The notes beneath the pieces were generated by a model that was not told where the DNA came from, did no database searches, and saw only the letters and a list, made by a program, of their open reading frames with translations. Positions 22,321-36,800 of a stretch of 60,000 bases of DNA are shown here, piece after piece (the stretch's first letter is position 1; every line of letters starts with the position of its first letter). The stretch comes from Membranipora membranacea (Eukaryota; Bryozoa; Gymnolaemata; Cheilostomatida; Membraniporidae), in the NCBI GenBank assembly GCA_914767715.1, contig OU612075.1, forward strand, positions 14,448,001-14,508,000, read 5' to 3'. A program made the translations under genes and the position numbers.

Positions 22321-24808
22321 ATCGAGCAATTCTAGGAATATGTCAGCATATTAGTATGATGGATATGAAACAATATGTCTTGATTGCCTATACATAACTA
22401 TCATAACTATACATAACTATCTTTTTCTCTTGTATGACCAGTCTTTTTATCTAGCTACATCTCAATTTTTACGAAATGTTTGGAGTTATCCTCTATTACA
22501 TGGTGCCATAACCGTGGCACTTTATAGGTATATACTTAAACGGAGGGGAGAAACTGGTTGATAATGAAATGCCTCTACCAGCATCTTGCACCGTTTGAGC
22601 ACTTAAACTATTAATTTGCACGTGTGCCGTCCATAATAATCATAATTCAATTGATAAATACAGGGCCTATAAGGTTGCTGCTTACCTACACTAATAAATA
22701 CCAGTATAATAACCATGGTATTTGTCAGGAGTTACAAAAATGCTCCTGACATTACCAATACATAACTTGAGATTTGTACATCAGTGAAATAAATGAGTCA
22801 CTCCTTATCTTACGTGGATTAATTTATGGAAAACCCGTCATATCGAATCGATACTGGTCCTTACCAGTTGGAGATTACTAGAAATACCTAAATAGAAGGT
22901 CATACTTAACATCACCTTATCAATCTGGTGCCAGATTGTCTCAAAATTTGAATTCATTTCATAAGCAGTGTTAGGCCTAAGGGCCTTTTTTAGTTTCTCG
23001 GAATTATGATGGAACTTTATGCCAAAAAGGAAACATTATCAATTGAGGCTAAACAACCATCGTATTGCATTGTAGGACATGCAAGACAAAACTGCCTAGC
23101 ATTTTTGTAGAATTGATTATTAGTCGATTGAAGCCTTATTATTTTTTGATGAGTTTTCAGTTCACCATGTAGATTGTAGCTCTGCATCAATGGTTTCGAA
23201 AGGATAGGTGCCTCTGACAAAATTAAGAATCTGATTTTTTCCTGCATCTGAAAATGAGTCGCCCATCTCAAAAATAACTGAGTGGGTTTTTATTCTAGAA
23301 ACTAATGAGAGAATAGTGATTAGCTTAAATTTTGCATTCTCCAGAGAAAATGAAAGCCATTCTGATAAAAAGTATTGAAGCCCAGAAAAAAAGGGGTGAA
23401 TTCACTGTGACTTACAAGCCTGTTTTTTGCCCATCCTATGTCCAGTATCAACCCCAAATCCTATACTCATCAACCCATACAACCATTCATCTAACACAAC
23501 TCGATCGTCAATTTAACCTAACGCAAAATAAAGAGTCTGTTATCCATTCTCTGAAGTTTTGTTGCATTTATTCATGCGGAATTTCTAATATATTTTGCAT
23601 CTTTTCAACCCTATCGCATTAGAAGTTCTACTGAAGATGTATGACACTTATAAAAAATGTTGAAAGAATCCCAGGGGTGCATTCATAGGTAGGTCCAAGG
23701 AAGCATGGTCCTACCACTTTTTCAGCAGATCTCCCACTGTGTTATTGGTTCGGATTATAAAGGGACTATACTGGTTTGGGTGTAAATAAATGTAAAGCTG
23801 AAACTTGTGACAAAAGATATGACCAGCGCTGTGTAGTATACTCTTGCTGCTCTCATTTTTTTAAAACCAAATTTCAAGTTAAGATATTTGTCAAATAAAG
23901 TTCACACACACACAAAACAAGAAAACATTTTTCGTCTCTTCTTAGGTCGAGAATCCTTAGAGTAAAGGAAATCATTATGTTAAGTCTTAGATAACCTTAC
24001 ACTCTGTTTGCAAAACAGAATGAGCGATAATAGTACACACCCAGTGAGATATCAGATTACAGGCCGCCGTTACTTATAATTCAATGAAAATAATTGCAAA
24101 AAACGACTAATATGTGCAATACCTATCTCTCAGTCTTTTCGCATTTATTGTTAACAACTTGAACTTCTCACTGTGCGTATCACGAAGGTGTCAGTTTATT
24201 CATTATGCACAATGAAATTTCTTTTTGAATTGCTTTTTTATGGCTTTGCTCAGCTCGCCTCTTGGCTCGGATGTCTCAGTTTGGTCACATGTTGCTTTCA
24301 GGCTGTTTGGGATTTAATGTCTCTGTAACCGGTAGGTAGTCACTTCACGCTGTGTACAATTGTCCGCTCTGAAGAAGCTTTTTATGGTAGTTAGTAATAA
24401 TAAAGGTAATCAGAAGTTTTTGAAACCATTACCAAGCTGCATTTACTTTCCATTAGAGTTTCCTGTCAGATTTTGCGTGTATATAAAACATCATTGGAAG
24501 CAACTGAAAATCTGCGTATTGTGCCTTTGTCACAAAACGCAGGTTTTTGTTCCGTTCTAATAAGAGTATATATAAAAGTGAAATTTGATGGAAAATCATG
24601 AAAAGATCTGCAGTGTAAATGCTTTGTTCTAATGCTCTGATTTATTTTGTCAGACAATAATTCCTGTGTGTTCCTCATAAGATATATATATATATATAGA
24701 TACACATATTGTAAATGTATAGATACTGAGGCTGTAGTAACTGTAACTATAGTAACTGCAATGATATCTCAACAGATCATTTTCGGCATTACCAGTCAGT
24801 GAAAGAAG
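22321..24808. other. Intergenic stretch before the DUF229 gene
   Basis: AT-rich, no credible exon. A (TA)n run lies near 24681-24698. It should contain the promoter of the downstream gene, but no strong TATA box is evident. Confidence 0.5.
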
Positions 24809-27800
24809 ATGATGAGATGCATAGGAAAATATAGGTTGGCACTCCTGCTGGTGATCGCAGTCGCAACTCTACTTTACACCATTAGCTTCAAATCGGTTGC
24901 CGGTAAGTTGTCATCAATATAATATGTTTCATATCAAGCATTGCAATGAGGTCCTACCCTACAACACAGGATTAGATGGAGGTAGCTAATTCAGCTTTTT
25001 CTGCAACAGGTACCTGCCTCAACTTTTAGACAAAAAAGCTGTATAGCTCTATTTGCGCAAAGTTCCGCATAATTTAAGAAGGTTGGTGTTTTTTCTTGAT
25101 TTAATGATTTTAACTTGGCAGTTCTGTTCAATTAATGTTTGATGTTAATATGATATATGTCAAAAGTCATATCCTTGGCTATCAAGCGAGTAGATGTTTT
25201 TACCCTGGTCCTACCCACAGACAACCAACAACTCTCGCAAACCATTCATATCTTAAACTCAGACAACTCCCATCATCACAACAACAATGATTATTATAAC
25301 GATGCTACCAAGCCTTAATCATCAGGAATAATGTTCGATCAGTAATCATCACGAATTGTCCCGGAGGTTTCTCTGACTATTTGGTGTCAATCGCTTGCTC
25401 TCTAGAGAGTTCAGTCATATACAACCTCCCCACGCCCACATAAGACAATGCGTCAAAAAGTTCTTCTTAAATTGATATGTCGGGTTTCCAAATACGAGAA
25501 AACATGATTGGTCGTTGCTCAAGCTTGTCTGATCAATTTGACACCACTGTTCAATTGAAACTAAGATATTTTTACGCTGTTGCTCAAGTTCTCTTGGATT
25601 CTCAGGTTGACAGGAAAAAACAATATCCTCAGCATAAGTGATTCCAATTTCATTTTGTTAACTAAAAACCATGACCAATACCATGACCTATGCATTCGAA
25701 TGCTCTGCAAAAGTCTAAAGAATATTGAATTGCGGAATTGTTACTTGACTTTTGATTCAAAATGTCTGTGATTTTTTAGACTCAGTTTTCTCTTCTTAAT
25801 CCAGATAATGAATGATAAAAAATACTTTATATTACAAAGGATCCCATTTAATCAGCTATCATGTATTTCAATGCCATTTGACAAAAATACGATAACAAAT
25901 GCCAACTCAATGTCAACCGAATGTCAAGCACCTGTTAGACTAACGAAAGCAGTAGTCTCTCCATTATATAACTATGAGGCACTTTAGTTGCTGTCCTCAT
26001 TGAGGGAAAAAAAAAGCACCAAAAGCTCTGCACCTGGTTACGCTTTCATTGAAGGTTGATTATAAATCAAGATTTCATATTTTAAAATTGAAATAAATAT
26101 GTGAATTGTAGAGTGAAGATGACCCTAAGTGGGGTTGTAAATAGGCTTAAACAAGAAATTTGTTTTTAGCCACATTCCTCTCCTTTCAACTTGAAATGGA
26201 AGTCCAGTCCACTAACGCCAAGACAGGCTCGCCATATGCTGTAAGATTGCAAACTGTCAAACTTTTCTGCTTCATCATCCATTATTCTGTTTCCTTGTTT
26301 TAGTTCCACATTCACCAATGGTGTTTGTGGAGAGAATAACTTCAACACTGCCTGACAACCATGAAAGCAAATCCACAAAAGATTCTATCAATTCAAGCAT
26401 AGCAGAAGCAACTTCAATTAAAGTTCAGTCTCGGCAGGTAGGCCAATTAACTGAGCAACATATCACGTAGTATGGATATAATACATATATAATACATATA
26501 TAATACATATATAATACATATATAATACAGATATAATACAGATATAATACATATATAATACATATATAATACAGATATAATACAGATTTAATACAGATAT
26601 AATACATGTATAATACAGATCTAATACATATATAATACAGATATAATACATGTATAATACAGCTATAATACAGATATAAAACGTATATAATACATATATA
26701 ATACATGTGTAATACAGATATAATACATGTATAATACATGTATAATACATATATAATACATATATAATACAGATATAATACAGATTTAATACAGATATAA
26801 TACAGATCTAATACATATATAATACAGATATAATACATGTATAATACAGATATAATACAGATATAATACATATATAATACATATATAATACATATATAAT
26901 ACATATATAATACATGTATAATACATATATAATACAGATATCATACAGATATAATACATGTGTAATGTGGGTTAAAATCGCAAGTGTTGTCTCCGTCCGA
27001 GGACTGAGAAATATCAATGCCTTAAGGGCGCGGCCGCCGTAATCGGCGCCAAGTTGCTCTCAGTTTGCAGGCAGGTCGGAGCACACCTGGGGCGTCATAT
27101 GAGCCCAGTAGTCAGTAGACTGCAGCGGGATTCGAACCCAGGACCTCCAACGCTTGCGCGTTAAAGGGCATGCTCTAACCAACTGAGCTACCTCCTACTC
27201 CTACAGATATAATACAGATAAAATACATATATAATACAGATATAATACAGATATAATACAGATATAATACAGATATAATACAGTTATAAAACAGATATAA
27301 TTCAGATATAATACATGTATAATACATATATAATACAGATGTAATACATGTATAATACATATATAATACAGATATAATACAGTTATAAAACAGATATAAT
27401 TCAGATATAATACATGTATAATACATATATAATACAGATGTAATACATGTATAATACAGATATAATACAGATTTAATACAGATATTGATATCATAAGGAG
27501 GCAACACTGATGTAAAGTGTCTGCAGGTTGTTAGTTAGAAGAATTCAGGTTTGGCTGGCATGCTTTATTGTCACTTGAACTGAGATCCTCAGAGACCCCA
27601 CTGTCATAGAGGGGTGGGGGGGGGGGTGGTAGGGATATGACCTGTTCTTGAGAGGATGCTTGAAACACAAATGTTACGCTGAGGCATAGTATGATGGATA
27701 ACTATTGTAACATAATGCTAGAATGACTGGCTGGCTTTCTGTACGTAATAAACATTAATTTGCCCTTTCGAAATCCATACAGTGTGTTATTTCATATCAG

Positions 27801-30800
27801 TTTTTGTGTTAAAATTAAAAGATATTTTTTCAGTTCATCAAATTTCACTCCTCGTCATACATCAAGTGGGACAACTCCACAGGATAGACCATGGTTTGCA
27901 AGTCCATTCTAAAGCAGAGCAAATAAGCGCAATTGCCAAAGCGCAAACCACTTTTTTTCATCGTTAATTAATTTATTTAGACATTTACATCATCACCCAA
28001 TTAAATGTGTTTCCTTTTTAGTTGAGGTATTATGACCCTCTGTACCACGAACAAAGCAAGAGGAGTGTGAAGCCTCAGCATGGAACACAGGCTTGCAACA
28101 TCCCTGGACTGAACCCGTGGGATAGCCGTATATTGAAACTTGTAAAGAATATAAACACAAAACCAACAAAATGGGATCATCCCCCTTTTCTGACCTACAT
28201 CTGGAACAGAACACATATCAGAATCAACTCGAGCAATGAACATTTCTATGCCAATGGTACTGCCAGCAAATGCCAGGTGTCATTTCTAAATCGGTGAGTG
28301 TTATTCAATGTTTATCTTCTTGTTAATGTTCTTCGAAGATGATAATCACTATGGTCCCATGTTCCAATTTCGTAAGGATTTCGGGAGTAATCACCCCATG
28401 GAAATGACATTAAAGTCACTTTCAGATTGTGACGAATGACTTTATTGACGCGAATACCCATTCAGTGTTGATTCGACAGATTTCCTAATTGGCGGCGTGG
28501 CTGAATGGTTAGCGCACTTGCACACAATGACTTCAAAGGGATTAGATGCGGCACATGTTTTTCATGCCGCAGCATATGTTTTTCATGTTTTTTCAATCAT
28601 GGGAATGGTTAGCATCCGTAATCCGAAATTGGAGTGAACCACAAATTCGAAGCATGGGACCACAGTGTATAACACAAAATATGTCCAGCAGTAACTTGAG
28701 CAACGGTACTCAAAGGAAGCCTGGGTTTTTTTCTAACTATGTGTAATTAAATTTTTCCCAATGTCTCATTCGCTCGAATTGAAGTTGGATGAAAAAGAAT
28801 GAATGCTCGTTACAATGGCCTCAATTGCCTAGCCTAAGGGACGAGGATCATTCTATTAAAGACTGCCACTATCTGATTGCAGCTCCTTGCTGGCTGACAT
28901 CGAGCCCTAATTGCCTAATTGAAGAATCATCAGAGCGAAGAGTTGTTAAGCTCAATCACACAGAATAATCATCCTTGTCCATGATATCTAAATGTTATCA
29001 CTTTTCTCTGAACATAGAGCTACACAGCTAATAATTGTTGCTCATTTTGTGTATAATTACAAAATAGTTGTGGTTAAATGAAACTTTGAGCTATCGTGGG
29101 GAAATATCATTATATCACATTATAGGTTCAATCATAAATATTTGGTCATAAGTGCTGTACCATATGATAGCCTCAAAACTGCAAAATCATACTACTTTTG
29201 TGATATTATAATACATTTATCAATGAAGTATGGCGGGAATGGTCCCAATCACACCGAAATTAGCAGACCCACTTTGCAGCAGGAACACATTTTCCCATAA
29301 GGCGAACGGCATATAAGCCATCGGCACTAAAGTTGATCTTCCCTGCTAACGTGGAATATTTTTATCATACTGATCTGAGGGATCTTGCCTGACATTGGTA
29401 ATTCAATTGCAAGTAGTGTTAGCTGTAAGACCTCCAGTAAGTTTTGGCTACACCTGACAAAAATAACTTTGAGAGCAAAGCCAATTTTGCTGTCAAATTG
29501 ATTGGTGACATAGCTCAAGGAGTAAAAGACTCCTTGCATAGATCAATTTGTTAAATGTGTTAGATCAAGCTATATTTGACTGAATCTGGAGTCATTCCTG
29601 TATTATCAGGTACAACGCTGGCTAAATCTAGAGCTGTGCCTACAATGAAAGAAAAAATAAACGATGACACAAGTCCAATAAACTAGGTAATAACCTACAG
29701 TATTTTCACAAGGTCCTGGATTACTGTTATGTTACATTACTATTTGCAGTGAGAAAAATGATAAAACCCTAAAATGGAGTGAGAAAATTCCACTCAAACC
29801 TGGAACTGGCCTCAGCATCCCGCCACTGGAGCAGTATGTGATAGTTCGTTGTGGTAACTGGACAAAAAACTGGACTTATCAGAGGGTGCATATTCGCTTT
29901 GTTGGTAAGTAGCGTATGAACTGAATATGTGTTTTTTGCTCCTTGTCTCTAAACGTTGCCACCGCAAAGTCCTTTGCATAAGTGCATGCCCATTATAGGT
30001 AACACCAATTCCGCTTCATTAGAAAACAATATAATTATCTAAATTGTCAGGTGCCAGTTTTCAGTAGATGACAGATATGTTTGTTAGCATTTGTGGAGAA
30101 ATTCTGCCTTAACAGTGATAGAAGTGGTCGTTTATTGGGATTGTGCAGTACAACTAACCCAGTACCTTAATTTACATTAAACATGAGCAGGAGGGAACAA
30201 TTGTTGATGCTATGCATAATATAGTTTATTATTTATAGAGATTTTCTTAAAAAAGTTCACCGTTGATTTGGTCTGTGTGTAGTCCTGAATGTTCCAGATT
30301 CTCTGCCTGAGTTGTTTCTGTATATTTTGGTATTCTAGACCCTGTACTAGTGCAAACATCTTGCTTATTGTAAATCATTCAATGATTTACCAGTTTCTCT
30401 TCACTCAATGTCCAGACTCTCCTGTTTCAAGCGAGGAATATTTAAATATCTTCTTTCACTATTATAGTTTCTTTTTGTTTTGTCTTTTTTTCTTCTGTTT
30501 TGGCACTGAATGTAAAGTATTTTCCTCAAAATGGTTTAGATTGCCAAATACTATAATAAAAAAATTTTGGGCTTTTTTACAGTGAATCCTAAAGTTGCAG
30601 CCAAGTTAGAGACACAGAAGAAGAAACGAAGACAACTCAGTGTACTTATGTTCTATAATGATGGAATTGGTCATGCCATGTCAAGAAGGGTGATGAATGA
30701 GACATACTACTATCTGCGCAATGAACAAGGGGGAATTTCTCTCAACAGATATCATTCAGTCGGACTGAATTCCTTCCCAAACATGATCCCTTATCTCACA

Positions 30801-33800
30801 GGTAAGGGGGTCCACTTTTCATGCCTTCTTTTATAGATATGGCCAGAAGCAGCCTAGCAATAAAGCTCTATAAAGATGGAACGGACAACTATTGGTGGCA
30901 GGACAGATGACAGGTGTATCTAGGGTAAAAAGTGTGATGAATCCAAAAATAGGGTTGTAGTGGTCATCGGCAGCGGAGCAGTATATGGCAGCATATCCCA
31001 AATTTTCAACAAAATTGGTTTTAGTTTGTGAAATTGTAGTGTTTGATACAATAAACAGAGAACAACTGTATATATGTTTCTAGGATAAAAACGCGCTGAA
31101 TCCAAAAATGAGGGTGTACCTGGTCGTAGTGATCGTCAGCGGCAGCATGTCAGCTTTTATTCCAAATTTTTCACAAAATGGCTTCACTGAGTTCAAAGAC
31201 TGCCCAACTGTTCAGCAAGAAACCCAACTGTCAGAATCAGAAATCAATCACTTTTAAAGATGATTCATAATTACTGGCTTACTGAGAATTTTATTTGTGG
31301 GAACATAAAGAATTCGATTTGAATGTGGCTTTGCAATGCTAACTGATTGATAAAAGCACATTTTTTCCAACTTAGATATCGTTTCTTAACATGCTAATGA
31401 CATTACATGGGGATATGCGGTAGCGCTGTTGCTGACCAACCACCTCATGCAATGATATAACGTATATTATTATGTTAAACCCAAGCCTATAGTCTTGACT
31501 TCTGCGAACTGCATAAAAATCTTGTCTTCTCACTAATTACAATCGATAGTGTGAATATTTGGGGATATGACTCATATTTGGAATCCGCAGCTTTCTTCAT
31601 TCTAGAAACCTGATTTTTTCTTGCATCAAATTTCTCTTTTTGAGCAGTCTTACGACCATGCTGGTTCTTGTCTTGTTCTTATGGGGATATACTGTTGTGC
31701 TGTCACTGACCACCTTTTGAAATGATTTGATGAAATAATTTGTTAAAAGCATACATATACTAGTGTTCTCTGCTGACCATATTAAAATCGTAACATTTGA
31801 CTTGTTGAACCCATTTTGAGAAAAATTGCGGCTATGCTGCCGCTGACATGATCGCTACAACTGGGCACACTCTCAGTTTTGGATTCAGCCTGTTTTTTTC
31901 CCCTAGAAATTCCCTTTTTAAACTCTTAACATTTCACTCATTAAAAGCGATTTTGAGGAAAATTGCGATATGCTACCCTTAATTATTCAATTCAGCACTT
32001 TGGTCAGAATAGAGATTGTGTCCCCATACATAAAATGTAAAAGATAAAACACCTCCTAATTTCTAAATAAATGACCACTACAATTGGATACACCCGGTGA
32101 ATTTTACAGAACATACAGCAATGAAGTATGTACAACGTGAAAAGTATCCTGCAGTCAAAGGTTGTCCGTGCCATAACCACTTATGCTATAGCTGCTTCCA
32201 GCCTAGATGGTATTTTTATGAAAATTAGGTTAAATGGTGCCTGTTCAAATCTCAGTCAGGCCATTCAGGTACCGTGCATGTTGTGATCGTTATTTCCATA
32301 GCTGATTAATACTGTTTTCTGTTAAAGATGGTGTAGAGGGTAACCCTTTTCTTGTAAATTAGCATTTATCGATTTCGGGGCCCAACCCATAGAAAAGTTT
32401 ATTGCTAGCATGTAGAAATGCAATTCTCAGAATAAACGTCCAATGTCGTTCAAGCTGCTGTTCAAATAGCTTTTCTAGTCAATGTATGACATGCATTCCG
32501 GCAGAGCATTTCAAACATCTCCCCTCCCATTTATTTTTTCAACTTGTAGGTAAAGGTGACCTTGAGTTTGACTGGAATATCAGGAAAGCCTTAATGAACT
32601 TAGTGCCTTTAATCTGGAAGAATTTCTCAAATGACAGCTACGTGACAGGTTTTATGGAGGACTCTTATTATTCAACCTTCAACTACGCCAAGAAAGGATT
32701 CTCTGCTCAGGTATCATCATCAATCGATCGTAAATAAGACTCAAACCTATACTGCATCTAACGTGATTCTACATTACTTATAAATGAATATAGGAAGAAT
32801 ATCAGGTATTATTTTGTGGATAATTTATAGTTTGGTATCAACAGCCCCGCAATATATGTACTATGGCATACAAGCGCAGACCAGTATCTGCTGATAAGAA
32901 CTTACAGTGCTTTGTTTGCAACGAGAGAAGGTAGGTGCAGACCCTCAATATGTATGTCAGTATCTGCTGAACTATACATTTGCAACGACAGGTAATGGCA
33001 ATAACAGGCAGCTGTGCCCAAGGCATTTAAACACTGATAGCACAATAAGTAAGCAGCTGGCAGAAATATCCAGGATTCAGATCCAGGATAATACTGATTG
33101 TATTCCCTACTCTGAATTCTCAGGTTAGGTAGACTAGATAATATTACTTTACGTTTGGTTATAGCAAAAAAGAAAATGAGCTGCCGTATCTGTGCTTATA
33201 TTGTATAGACGTCCAACATAAATCCATGTTCAGCTATCAAAACATTTTTCACACTCCTAATGTCGATTTCATTTAATTGCAGCCCACAGATTATTATTTG
33301 AAGAACATATTGAATTTAATAGAAAATTTGGGAGTAATCCATTCAAAATCTACAAAGTCCAAAGGTAATTATTGTTCAACATGTCATTGCGCAAATTTTT
33401 TAATTTTGTCTGTAGATATGAAGGTGACACATGAAATGTGTACAAGTGACTGGTGAGGCATGTTGAATTTTGTGGAATGCTACTCTTGAGTTGAATCAAT
33501 AGACTTATGGTTGGGTGTAAATTAACATTTACTGGAATAATAAAAAGTATTTTTTGGTGTATGTGTACTCCGTCCAGTGGTTACCTATATTGACCTGTAG
33601 TCTTTACCCTCTCAACCTCTCGTTCTCGTGATCATTAGAAATGAAATGATCTCCTGTTTGGATTGTTTTAAAAAAAGTGGCTAAATTCCTACTGTTGAAA
33701 TGAGTTAAACTGGAACTGATTATAATACAAAAGTGGATATTTTTTTATGCTTTTAGATCCAAATTTCTACTTACAACAAACTATGCTGCATATATTAGAT

Positions 33801-36800
33801 GATTTTCTATCACTACACAAAGACAGCGACTATTTCTTTTTGTGGTTTCTGAACCGTCTAAGCCACTACAATCCTTTCTCTTTGGGTAGAGCTGACAATG
33901 ACTATTACAGATTCTTCAAAAGACATTTTGATGCAGGTAGGCACAAATTGGGTTTCAATGCATGTGGATTTCCAAATAGCTGAAACCTTGGAGCCACCAA
34001 CCAACTCAAAAATTTTACTTTCAATAAGTTTGTAATGAGAGAGTTATCAAAATAAATGCAGCATCGTGGCAGTGCTATTCATTTTTTAGAATTAATGCAA
34101 TAGGTTCCAGTCCAATTGGTGTGTAGTTGCTATAAATCAGCACCTCGAATAATGATAGCTTGCTTACTTGGTTGCTTGTTTGTAGGCACCTTCAAGAACA
34201 CACTGCTGATATTTGGTAGTGACCACGGAGCTCGATTTGGAGCATTCAGAGGTACTTCTCTCGGCAGGATGGAGGAAAGGCTTCCACTACAGCTGCTGGT
34301 TTTTCCCAAGTGGTTCAAAAATGAATATAAGGAGATCTATGAAATGTTACAGGTGATTCTTCTCGCTAACCTATATATATTGGTGTAAGACGTCGCAAGA
34401 AACTGTGGGGTCTCTCTATCATGATCTTTCCCTAATTAAGTATTTCTCTGTCACTAGTTGGTGAGTGTGGCTAATAAGTGGGATGGGTCTGTAAATAGTA
34501 TAAAAATACAACCATGGAAATGGACTGGTTTGAGATTGGGATTTCCTCTGAATTCTGCTCAGAAAATATAAGTTCTCTGTGAGAAATCATAAGTATAAGT
34601 GTAGCACATGAGCAATATCTTATGAGCAGCCTTTTTTGAATTTGAGCCCATTGCATCTCTTTGTAAGAGTCTACTTTAATTATTGGATTGCTCAGTAAGC
34701 TTGACACATCGAAAGCAACAAGTACAGAAGATTTCCCAACGTGGGTTAGCAAAAACAATGCTCACCTCATCACTCAGCCAATGACAAATATCATAAACAC
34801 TGTATTGAATAGTGGACATTTTCCTAGACTTTGGAAACACGCTGAGATTACTCCACTTAGAAAAGTAAAGTCTCCCCAAACTTTCAAACAGCTTACAACA
34901 CCAATATCTCTCCTCTCTTGCTTATACTAGAAACTTAAGCACTACTGATGCTGTGGTGAAGTTTGTCACGGATATTGTTCACAATCTAGATGATCCCAAC
35001 CATCTGGCTGCTCAGGCACTGCTTCTTGACTTTAGTAAAGCATTCGATAAGATGCTCCCTGATATCGCTGTGAAGAAACTACTGTGTCTGGGTATCAGAC
35101 CAGAGATCACACGTGTTGTGATAAGTTCTTTTCTGATCGTGTACAGAGAGTTAAATACTCCGGTGTTCGTTCTCCATATCAGCCTTGCAACTTCCACAAG
35201 GAACGGTCTTGGGCCCACTGTTATGGAACATATTCATTGACAATTTGAGGCCTGCATTAAATTGCATTAAATATGCCGATGATACAACAATATACAACAT
35301 CGTTCACAAAAGTGATGTGTCAATATTTAACTCTACAGTGCGTAAGGCATCCCTTTCTTTCCTTCGCCCGGGGAACCCCATCCAGGAGGCTGCAAACTAT
35401 GCCATGAAATGGGGTCAACATAACTCTATGCTTCTGAATGCTGCTAAATCGCAGTGGATCACATTTACCTTGCAGAAGTCAATAGACAGCGTTCCTATTA
35501 AAGTAAATAGAGAACAAATCTGTGAGACTTCTTGGTGTGTACATCGACAGTCATATGAGGTTCTCTGCCAAAGTTGACTCAATCATAGCTAAAGTAAAAC
35601 CTGCAACACATGCTTTGATTCAATTGAAAAGAGTAGGGGTTAGTGTATCTAGCCTAGCTGTTTTTTATAAAAGCAGAATCTTATCATTGCTAAGCTATGC
35701 AGTCCCCAGCTGGTTCTCCTTTCTTTCACATAGTGATAAAATGAGGCTGAAGAGAGTACAGAAACTTTGTCTTCGAGTAATTTTACCGAGCTACAACGGT
35801 TACGAACAGAGACTGTCTTTCCTTAGTTTAGAAGAACTCTCTGTTTATCTTGACATTTGCTGTTTACAATATGCATCTAAGATATCTCAAACAGGAAATC
35901 ATCCATTGAAGGATTATATTCCAACTAATGGAAGATCAAGCAACTCTAGACATGGCACTATAGATTAGCACCAAAATGTAGAACAACCCTGTATGAGAAA
36001 AGTTTTTTCTTAAACTACTTTTGATATCTTTTTTTTGCACACGGTCTCATTTGCCCTCGTTGCAGTGATGAATAAAGTTAATATCTATCTATTGATTTGT
36101 TTGGTATTGGTTTGTAGTACAATGCTGAGAATGCGTTAACAACTCCATTCGATATGTACAGAACTTTACGAGACATACTTGATCAGAAGAAAGTTCCAAT
36201 GATCCACAAACGCTCTGTCAATGGAACTTTGTTGCGAGGTAAGTGCGGAGTGACGCTCAAGAGAGTGTACCATAATGCATTTTTCTGGGATTGCTGTAGA
36301 CGTAAGGTGATTGCCAGCTTTAAAAAATATTTGTAAATTTGTCTCATAACACCATAAGACTTAGCCAATGTGTTGGCTCTGATCTGAAACCCAACCCAAC
36401 CCCAGCCCAACCAATCGGAGCAAACACATATTGGCTGGCTAGACTGCCGTCATGTATTTCTTTGGTTGGTAGATATTGGCTTGACTTGAAAGTGACAGAC
36501 TGTTGTTGGTATTTGATTCCTTTAAATATTTCAGAAATATATTAGATAACATTACAAGATTATCCTTTGACACATCTCCTGCTCCTTTCCCTGCTACAAA
36601 CTTCTTATAGACACTTTTCTGATCATTGATTTAGGCCTCAATTCGTAGTTGTCCTCTCTCCAGTTTGGTACTTTTAACCCACGTCGCATAGGAAAAACGT
36701 GCTGAAAAGAGGGTTATCTTGAAAACCGCATATAAAAGGATAAAAATTATTTTTGATTCAGAATCTGCAATATTGAAAACTCATATGGACATAGTTTGGG

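Noticed and set aside
26425-27507. Several long minus-strand open frames rich in Tyr, Ile, Cys, Leu and Met
   Set aside because: They are translations of the 11-bp satellite, which lacks stops in these frames; no splice sites or non-repeat sequence support a protein.
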